From: Cylindrodendrum hubeiense
Lineage: Eukaryota > Ascomycota > Sordariomycetes > Hypocreales > Nectriaceae
Reading direction: 5' to 3'
NCBI GenBank assembly: GCA_014621425.1
Contig: JAANBB010000437.1
Location: 1-33,013 of the forward strand
DNA length: 33,013 nt
A program made the translations under genes and the position numbers. This document shows, in pieces, positions 9,836 through 17,553 of this stretch (positions are counted from its first letter, which is position 1; each line of letters begins with the position of its first letter). The notes below the pieces were generated by a model, which had not been told where the DNA came from, did no database searches, and worked only from the letters and a program-made list of their open reading frames with translations.

Positions 9836-11000
9836 ATGTCTTCCCCCGATCAGTTCCAGAGCTTCCAGTCGCCCGGCGCCTCCAACTGGCTCGAGTTCGA
9901 GAAGAACTCGTGGCAGCCCCGCCCCTTCGGTGAGAAGGACATCGACATCAAGATCGATTGCTGCGGTGTCTGCGCCAGCGACAAGCACACCATCAGCGGT
10001 GACTGGGGAGGTTGCCCCTACCCTCTCGCCGTCGGTCACGAAGTCGTCGGCAAGGTCGTCCGTGTCGGTTCCAAGGTCACCACCGCCAAGGTCGGTGATC
10101 GTGTCGGTGCCGGTGCCCAGGTCTACTCTTGCCAGGACTGCCGTCAGTGCAAGAACGACAACGAGACCTACTGCAAGGACCAGATTGACGCCTATGGTGC
10201 TCCCTACCTCGACACTGGGTACATCACCCAGGGTGGTTACTCCTCTCACACCCGAGTCGATGAGTACTGGTGAGTTTCTGTCTCCATTGTTTCAATTGCA
10301 GTCAAAGTCAGCTGCTTCCCATGTATCATCAACTGACCAAGTTTTTCCACAGGGTCTACCCCATTCCCGAGGCTCTCTCCAGCACCCAGGCCGCCCCCAT
10401 GCTGTGCGCCGGTATCACTGTCTACAGCCCTCTGAAGCGACTCGGCGCCGGCCCTGGCAAGAAGGTCGGCATCGTCGGCATTGGTGGTCTCGGCCACTAC
10501 GGTCTCCTCTTCGCCAAGGCTCTCGGCGCTGAGGTCTGGGCCATCTCCCGCTCGCGCGCCAAGGAGGAGGACGCCAAGAAGATGGGTGTCGATGGCTTCC
10601 TGGCCACCGGCGAGGAGAACTGGACCGAGGGCCACAAGATGACCTTCGACATCATCATCAACACCGCCACCTCGTTCGACGGCTTCGCTCTCAGCGAGTA
10701 CCTCAGCCTGCTCGACATCCACGGCCACTGGAACTCGGTTGGCCTGCCCGGCGGCGAGGGTCTCACTGTTCGCAACCAGGACTTCCTGGCCAACGGCTGC
10801 TACATCGGCTCGTCCCACTTGGGCAGCGACGTGAGATGCTAGAGATGCTCGAGCTTGCGGCCGACAAGGGCATCAAGTCGTGGATTGAGGAGATTCCCAT
10901 CTCCAAGGAGGGTCTGCAGAAGGCCATGCACAACCTCGAGACCAGCAAGGTGCGATACCGATCGTGCATGGTTGGCTACGAGGAGGCCTTTGGTGCTTAA
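9836..11000 (+). pseudogene. ADH6-like zinc alcohol dehydrogenase broken by a one-base frameshift
   Basis: Exon 1 is 9836-10269, the intron 10270-10352 (83 bp, GTGAGT...CACAG), and exon 2 starts at 10353. The product belongs to the cinnamyl-alcohol-dehydrogenase/ADH6 branch of zinc-dependent MDR enzymes, which reduce aldehydes with NADPH. Catalytic zinc ligands are C46, H68 and C163 and structural zinc cysteines are C99, C102, C105 and C113. The nucleotide loop is GIVGIGGLG at about 184-192, and an SRS segment near 210 resembles the NADPH-binding one of yeast ADH6. After LGS (residue 303, near 10825-10828) the frame runs into TAG at 10840. The next frame encodes the conserved C-terminus (start REMLEMLELAADKGIKSW) to TAA at 10998. 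Inserting one base would give 360 residues, the ADH6 length. As written the product is about 307 aa and lacks its last 56 family residues. This could be a real pseudogenising deletion or a sequence error. AATAAA overlaps the final stop. Confidence 0.85.
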
Positions 11001-12410
11001 ATAAAAGAGAGAAAAGACGAGACGGAGTGGTATGTCAGGCGAAGGAGTTGTAGTTGTTAAGGGCGGTTGTGGAGAAAGACCCCTCATCATGAGTGGGCAC
11101 CTTGATGGCTCTTGGATAATGACGACAACTCCATGAGATCCAATAGGTAGAAGTCGCAGCTGCTTACCTACAACAGGTAGGTAGGTGGTGTACATGAACG
11201 ACAATATATGACGAATTGAATGTAAAATGCCAACACTGGCCAATTGCCATCCTGCCATGTGAAACAGCGCAAATGACGATAGCGTGAAGCTGCATTTCAC
11301 CATCTCGCGTGCTTGTTGAACGAACCATGTCTTGACAGCCTCACTTCAAATTACCAAGCCGAATGGCAGAGGGAATTACTAATATATAAGAGCCTTTGAA
11401 ATCCCATTGCCAATCCGGCTGACGCTGCAGCTGTGAGGCTGACGTCCGTAATCAATGCATCTCTCATCCATCGAACCAAATTCCCTGGATTTTCCTGACT
11501 GAGCCCAATCCCCACAACCCTCTAAAACGCCTCCCCCAAATTCCCAATCCCATGACACGCACTGAAGGGCGCCGCAGTTACACTGCGCAGCGGACGCTAT
11601 TCCTATTGCGCCTCGCCGAAGAGCCCCTCTTGCATGTACGCGTACAGGGGTATGCGGGTCATCAATTACGGCTCCAACACCTACCGGATTTTGGGTGGTT
11701 GCCCACCGCCATGACTCACGCCGGATCAGCTTTTACACCCCATCATGGCTTTGGTCAGAGTAGGAATCCGCCGTGAGACAAGAGGTGCGCGTGTGGACTC
11801 ATGATAGCAGGGATCAGTTGCTCGCATTGGCTGTACCTGGCTTGCCAAGCTTGTTCAGCGACATGTGATCAAGCATACTCGTGTTGGGCATCCGCAACCG
11901 CCCTCGGGCGTTGAACCTGGTCATGATGATGGCTGTGTACCAGGTACAATGGGCACATCAACCCAACTAAAAAGGAAAGGCCGTTCTTTTCAGCGCTTTA
12001 TTGCGGGCTTGGTGAGAAGTTTAGGGTGTTCTTTATTTTGACCGGGCGAACTATTCAGGCCCTAGTTGACATGACCCCAGCTAATCACGGCCAACTCCCA
12101 TTCGAGATGGTGGGCGTGATTAACAACGCATCCAGATTTGACACTGGGGCCGGCCGAACTCCGTAGAGTCATCGCTTCATGATGGAGCGCAGTGAGCCTT
12201 TAAGACTGCCTGACTGCCCTCATTTCAAAGCTTTTAGCGGATGTTGAATACAATCAAAACACAAACAATACAACCAATTCCTCACAACGCTTACTCTTCG
12301 ATTCTTGACCTTTCGAATTCTGATTAGAACCACTCAATGCTTGATCAACTCGTCTGTGAATCAGTAGCTCTCCCCTAGTTGCCGTTTTCGGAACTTCACT
12401 GCTTAGCAAC
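11001..12410. other. Intergenic between dehydrogenase and WD40 genes
   Basis: No convincing gene in 1.4 kb. An AATAAA at 11000-11005 may serve polyadenylation of the upstream gene. Stretches such as 11552-11776 are open but have unremarkable translations. From about 12230 the sequence turns A/C/T-rich and is probably the promoter and leader of the following WD40 gene. Confidence 0.45.
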
Positions 12411-13463
12411 ATGTAAGTCGATACCTCACCATGATTCCAAGCACACCCAAACTAACAAAGCACCAGGGGTCACCCATCAGCATCAGGCTCGGCCATGGCC
12501 GCCACATCCACCGAGAGTACCAGCTCTTCTGGTCTCAATCTGACTATGCGATTCCGCCGTCTATGCAGTAAGGTTGAAATCACCGCTGTCGGAGTCTCTC
12601 CCGCCAACTCAGCCGCCTTCGCCGTCTACACGGCTGCGCAGACGACCCAATCATGGATTGACGTCTTCGACCTGACGAACCAACGCGGCTACTCCAAGAC
12701 AAGCGGATCCTACGCTGCCTTTGCGCCCCAGTGCAACCGCCTCGCTGTTGTTCGTGACTGGACCGTCCAGCTCGCTGGAGGAGTTGATTACCACCACAGT
12801 AGCACCGTCTTGCTCCGCGATGGGACTACTGGCAAGACGGTGGGAGAGTTGAAGGAAGCAAATGGTGCCCCTGTGGCTTGGAGTTCCGATGGCAGGATCC
12901 TTGCTGCAGGAGAGGGCAAGGAGCGTGTGGGAGTCTGGGATGTTCGCACCGGGACGAGAATCGGTAGAGTCATGAGCCACATCGATGCCATCACTCACGC
13001 TGCCTTTATGCCGGACAACAGCCTCGTCACAGTCTCCCGCGACGGCACCTTGCGCATCACCAACCCCTCGACGGCCGAGACGCTTCGCCGCCTGGAAATC
13101 GAAAACTCGACCAACCCTCGCACCCTCGCCGTGTCCCGCGACGGCCGCCGCATCGTCTCCGTCTGGGGCACAACCGTCCACGTCTGGATGCCGCACACCA
13201 ACGACCTGACATCGTACAACCTCAATACCGTGCGCCGCAACGAGGGCTGGCCGCTGTGCATCTCGCCCGACTGCCGGTACATGGCGTGCCGCACGGAAGA
13301 CGGCTTTGACATCATGGAGGTGGCGTCTGGGGGAATTGTCTTTGCGCGAGATGAAGACGTGGCAGTAACTGCCGCAGCATTTGCCGCTGACGGGAAGACG
13401 CTGGTAATTGGGAAGATGGATGGCAATGTGGAGGTTTGGGACTTGCTTGACAGTGCGGTTTGA
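12411..13463 (+). CDS. WD40-repeat protein with initiator codon split by an intron
   Basis: The main exon, open from 12467, reads as a WD40-type beta-propeller with motifs such as VGVWDVRTG, LRITNPSTAETLRRLEI and VEVWDLLDSAV spaced about 40 residues apart. Degenerate blades fill about residues 30-330. There are no F-box, NACHT or kinase domains and no membrane segment. Propellers of this kind are protein-interaction scaffolds and I assign no specific pathway. The best gene model starts with AT at 12411-12412, then a 54-bp intron (12413-12466: GTAAGT donor, ACTAACA branch-like site, CACCAG acceptor), then G at 12467. Splicing builds ATG in the favourable context CAACATGGG and adds ten residues in frame ahead of the next ATG (12495), for about 332 aa. 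A start at 12495 (322 aa) with a purely 5'-UTR intron is the alternative. The gene is surely coding; the start is moderately sure. Confidence 0.8.
12413..12466 (+). other. Intron inside the start codon of the WD40 gene
   Basis: The canonical donor GTAAGT directly follows AT; the branch-like ACTAACA lies about 11 bp before the acceptor CACCAG. The 54-bp length is typical of filamentous fungi. Joining AT to the following G creates ATG in frame with the WD40 ORF. Unspliced RNA reads ATG-TAA, a minimal start-stop. Confidence 0.65.
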
Positions 13464-14128
13464 GTGATGTTTCTATGATACCCATGTCGATATGTGCTAT
13501 TGATGCGAGGGACTGGAATTATTTGGGGATAAACAGATTGGAAATGTATCAGCAAATTGTGGCATTGGATTCAATGCTCTAGGAGTTTGGGTCAAAGGGT
13601 TTGCAGGTGGTGAAGGCGATATCGGTCAAGATCAACTGTATCGAAGCTCGCTCTTCGCTCTGGGGGCAAAAGTTTTGTTATTATCAACTAATGGCAATCA
13701 CATGCGGAAGATATTCTCATAACTTAGTCGACTGTAATAACACACAAATTATCACAACTTCACCGGTGCCTTTATTTTCTCGCGTTCCTGAATGATGTAA
13801 TCATGAAGACAATAACTCAACGGCACATAGTAACTCAATGATCATCAAGATGAGGAACTGTTAATGGCAACAGTGTTGGTTTGATTTGGGTGGCACAAGG
13901 GCTGTTTTAGTAGCACCAATGGGTGCACAACTTAGTACAATCAGCCATATATACCCAGAGAACTTCAGGGTTTCGCATATGATCAATGAGACGGAGAACG
14001 GATCCAATTTTAGATATCGTGATAGGATTTATAGTTCTCTGACATCTCATGAGATCTTTTAGGTTGTAGTCGCTAAGAGAAATACCCTCCGACGGGTTAT
14101 GTTTTGTATCTACTAGAGATTGCCACTC
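13464..14128. other. Intergenic, AT-richer, no gene recognised
   Basis: This follows the WD40 gene's stop and has visibly lower GC than the genes. No open frame with recognisable protein character was found on either strand. Confidence 0.5.
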
Positions 14129-14518
14129 ATGGTCGCCGCTTGCCAACCGCCGAACCCGAATGAGGTGGATATCAACAAACGCATGTTTTCAGTACACCAA
14201 AATGTACAGAACCCACTACAAGCACCAGACACCATTAGTTTTGTCCACACCTCACCACCATCGATCAAGGTCTTGCATCTTAGCACCAGCCCCGGAACCA
14301 TGGCTTATATTCAGGAGGCATTGGTTCACTACGCAGCATCTCGATTCAACTCGTTAGTCACGGGGCATACCCTAGACCGCATGATCATCGACGTAACAGA
14401 CACACAGGCATACCATGAGGATTACATCGCATATGTGCGGTTCCGGTTGCGTTTGCCATCAAGACCTTACGAGATTGTATTAGAAGAGCTGCCGGCTTTG
14501 TTTCAATTGAAAGGTTGA
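14129..14518 (+). CDS. Hypothetical small protein, low confidence
   Basis: An open frame of 129 codons from the first ATG. An alternative ATG at 14300 has a strong ACCATGG context and gives 72 aa. The second half looks more protein-like, with alternating charged and hydrophobic residues (for example MAYIQEALVHYAASRF and RPYEIVLEELPALFQL), while the first half is unremarkable. I recognise no family, signal peptide or membrane segment. It sits between the + strand WD40 gene and the - strand lectin-like gene, in DNA otherwise low in GC. It may be a lineage-specific small gene, a relic or a chance ORF. Confidence 0.3.
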   Translation: MVAACQPPNPNEVDINKRMFSVHQNVQNPLQAPDTISFVHTSPPSIKVLHLSTSPGTMAYIQEALVHYAASRFNSLVTGHTLDRMIIDVTDTQAYHEDYIAYVRFRLRLPSRPYEIVLEELPALFQLKG

Positions 14519-14832
14519 TAATGGCTTGATCATGGCGCTTTGTAAATTCTTCACAAACCTAGCCGGTGATCCCGGCTTTTGTCTACCTAAACGCTCTCCT
14601 TCTCCGTTCTTACTATCTCCGTATTAGACAATATCAAGAGTCTCAAACATAGCAAAATGTATTTATACATTAAAAATCCCCCCAATGTGTTATGCCCCTT
14701 GAACTCCGAAGCTACCTACGCCGAACACTACACCCGGTGCGTGTACTGGCTGAAGAATAAAAAGATTCGCTTGTGATATAAGCCCTGGTATAAAAAAGAT
14801 TCCACGCCAGTTCCCCATTGCAACGGATGCCG
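14519..14832. other. Intergenic spacer, AT-rich
   Basis: This lies between the small + strand ORF and the 3' end of the minus-strand lectin-like gene. It is AT-rich and probably holds the 3' UTRs and poly(A) regions of the convergent flanks. No gene is seen. Confidence 0.45.
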
Positions 14833-16052
14833 TTAGTGTGCCCTGTGAGTATCCCCGGTGTTGCTATTCACACTGCCTTCCCCGCCATCTACTGTTGGCG
14901 CCCTCGATGGCACCAGCGACGACTTCAGCGTCTTCGGTGACACGGGGCCATCCCATACGGGCGTGGGATCAAGGTTGCTTCCCCGTACGGATGTGGGATC
15001 AACGGTGCTTCCCCATGCAGGCGTGGAATCAACGTTGCTTCCCCATGCGGGCGTGGAATCAACGTTGCTTCCCCGTACAGGCGTGGGCTCAACGGTGCTT
15101 CCCCATACGGGCATGGAATCAAGCTCGGAGCGGGTATTCCGTTCAGAGGACATCTCCTGCGGCGGAGCCAGCGGATACCACTCGTTGTAGGATGCTGGAG
15201 GCGGCGACTTTGTGTCGTTCGAAGGCATCTCGGTGGCGGCGCGGTTTCGATGGCTTTGTCGACGACGCCACCAGAGGAAGAAGAGACCGAGACCGAGGCC
15301 GAGGACGGCGAGCCCAACACCAATTCCGATGCCTGCGGCGGCGCCGGTGGAGATACTGCTTGAGGAGGAGGCGGAGGATGTGGTGGATTCAGAGGCGGCG
15401 CTATCGGTGGTGGTGGTTTCGGAAGAGGATGTTTCGGTGGTGGTGGTGACATCTGCTGCGGTGGCAGATGGGACCTAAAGAGAGATATGTGAGATGAAGT
15501 GAGATGGATGATTCTGCCATGATGGCTCACCTTTGTAAAAGTGGTCGAGTATGCGCCATCGTCGACGTCTCTTACACTTGTCATCAACCAATGCCGTCCA
15601 GGCTGGGGAATGTTGGTCCTCAGATCGGAGCTCATAAAGGGCGGGTTCCCCGGGTGAACATCCATGACATAGTCGGATCCATTCTTGACGTTGATGAAGC
15701 GGTATGTGCTGTTCCCCCAGTCGGCGATGTCCCACATCTGCGCCTTGGTGCCGTCGGACGCGACCATACACGGCTCCGTCTTGGAGTCGTCAATCTCATC
15801 CTCGACGTAGCATGCGCTCAGCTGCTTGAAGACGCCCGTCCTGCTGCAGCGCAGCGCGTAGCGGCCGGCCGGCCCATTCTTGACGGGCTGGAACTGCCAG
15901 TAGTGGTCGACGAAGCCCCAGACCGCGACGCCGTTGTCGTCCTCGACCTGGAACGAGCTGGTGAAGTTGTCCTTGTCGTAATCGTCGACGCGGGCCTCGG
16001 TGACGTGGTACCAGACGTTGGAGTCGAGGGTGACGACGTCGAGCTTGGCCAT
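14833..16052 (-). CDS. Ricin-B-like lectin-domain membrane protein with repeat-bearing tail
   Basis: Exon 1 is 16052-15531, the intron 15475-15530 (56 bp, GTGAGC...TTTAG), exon 2 15474-14833, for 387 aa. Residues about 5-165 resemble a ricin-B-type beta-trefoil (WQFQPVKNG, MWDIADWGNSTYRF, YVMDVHPGNPPFM), a fold that usually binds sugars. A Ser/Thr-rich stalk (175-217) likely to be O-glycosylated follows, then a Gly/Ala/Leu membrane helix (about 218-243) ending in WWRRRQ, and a 144-residue tail. The tail carries five tandem copies of a ten-residue unit like GSNVDSTPAW, encoded by a 30-bp minisatellite, and a PPPASYNEWYPL segment. The arginines after the helix predict an outside N-terminus and a cytosolic tail, as in fungal wall-sensor-like proteins. 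Oddly, there is no N-terminal signal peptide (start MAKLDVVTLDSNVWYH). Membrane architecture is strong, the lectin fold moderate and the role unknown. Confidence 0.8.
14952..15123. repeat. 30-bp coding minisatellite, five full units
   Basis: Units run 14961-14990, 14991-15020, 15021-15050, 15051-15080 and 15081-15110, with partial units at both edges. On the + strand they resemble GCGTGGAATCAACGTTGCTT followed by CCCCATGCGG. They keep the reading frame and encode ten-residue repeats in the tail of the lectin-like membrane protein. Unit number is expected to vary between strains. Confidence 0.9.
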
Positions 16053-17553
16053 GGTGAGAATACGAGCCGTGGTGTAGGGAGATGACTAGAGCATCGGGTC
16101 GGGCAGTGAGAAGAATGGGGACAGGACGATGGGGAAGAGGGAAGGAAGAGGATCCTGTGGGGATCAGCGAGGCAGACAGGCCAGTGGCTTGACACCGGCT
16201 GGCAAAATCTTGGTAGCATCCCCGTCGAAGGATCCGCGACGCCATGGCCAGCATGTGTGGACTACCAACGGGACTGACTGGACGGCAGTGTAATTACCAG
16301 GGTTACTTTGCGCTGCCGATGCTTGTACTAGACAGTGGAACCCTTGGATGGGGAAGGGATCCTCCCCTGGGGCCGTCCGGGGAGCCATTGGACGACGATG
16401 GAGTTGACAAGCTCGGGCAGTGCGCTGTCTCTTTAACTATTGTCTCATGTCAGATGTTAGCTTATGGGCTAATGAGGCGGGACATGAAGCTGTAGAGTGG
16501 AAACCTCACGTGGTAAGAGTGTCTTCCACGGTGGCCGAACAGAGTCTCTCATGAACCCAACACAGACGAGTTGCTGTCTCTGTCGAGTCTCACCCATACC
16601 CCTGTTGTCATAACACCGCCTTCCAGGGCTGAAACGTCGTCGTCTCTCCAATAGCACGGATCCTGTGATATTACAGCCCCCTTGCTGAGCCCCACCTACC
16701 CGACGGACGGACCAAAACCCGGCCCCCGGGGCGCCATGTCCGGTTATTACCGAATCGGGATTCCGCCCCAACTCCGCCAGCCAAAACCCCGAACACTCCA
16801 TGTGTGAGGACCTGTGGCCACTTCGTTCGCGGCCCCCAGGCTGGAATTGCGCCCGTTCTTTCGTCTTGACACGTTCAAGATGGCGGGTTGGATGGGGCGA
16901 GATGGGACGACATCGGGCGAATGGCTGAGTGCTCTTGGGAGACTTCCGCACCCAGCACAACTTGTGCCAGCGAATCCAACGCTTTGGGGGCCGCATGGAC
17001 GTCCGCAGTCATTTATTTGGGGGCCAACCCAGGCGGACTAGCAAGGTATGTGTGGAGACCAACCAAGGAAGAAAAGTCCGGTCTCTAGCGGGGGCTTGGA
17101 CGTTGATACTGTGCCATCATGTCAAATGCGGCTCGACAAATCAACTCGGATCTCGTCAATGGATGTCGCCGCCCTTGACATGGCGACGCCCCTGTCATGT
17201 CGAGCGTGGTGGCCCACACGCCTTCAGTTCTACCACCAATCAAGCTCTTCGCCTTGCTGTCGTCATGATCCTGGTCGTCCAATGTAGGCTCCATACCATC
17301 CAATGTGCTAGGAAGCGAACTCGGACGAATATGTCAATGCATCGTATGCCAGCTTGTTTCAACACCTTACTCAAAATTCAGTCTTCTGATACCATCTCTT
17401 CCCCTCGTGTGTGGTCTATAACCTTATCCATCCCTGTAATGTTACATCTCTCGTCTCCCTCTGCGACACAGAAAACACAGCCACCGCTTCTAGTCCATCA
17501 CGTATATACCAGGACATCTCCTATCAATCATCAATCATCTAACCTGTCGCCAA
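16053..17553. other. Promoter of the lectin-like gene and 3' flank of App1
   Basis: Both flanking genes are on the minus strand, so 16053 onward is the lectin-like gene's leader and promoter and the right end is App1's 3' flank. I see no gene. The open frames are short with no family resemblance. The minus strand just upstream of 16052 is C/T-rich, consistent with a leader. Confidence 0.45.

Noticed and set aside
10819..10845. Programmed frameshift or short intron to explain the ADH6-like break
   Set aside because: No slippery heptamer and no GT-AG pair of workable length that restores the frame.
11552..11776. 74-codon plus-strand frame between the dehydrogenase and WD40 genes
   Set aside because: No recognisable protein character, no leader and no conservation that can be judged.
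11890..11960. Minus-strand GGTTCAACGCC, resembling a tRNA B box
   Set aside because: No matching A box or pairing acceptor stem at the right distance.
11910..11990. ATGATGA word as box C of a snoRNA
   Set aside because: No box D (CTGA) or terminal stem at a suitable distance.
12651..13196. 181-codon minus-strand frame across the WD40 gene
   Set aside because: It is antisense to clear WD40 motifs and has no family resemblance of its own.
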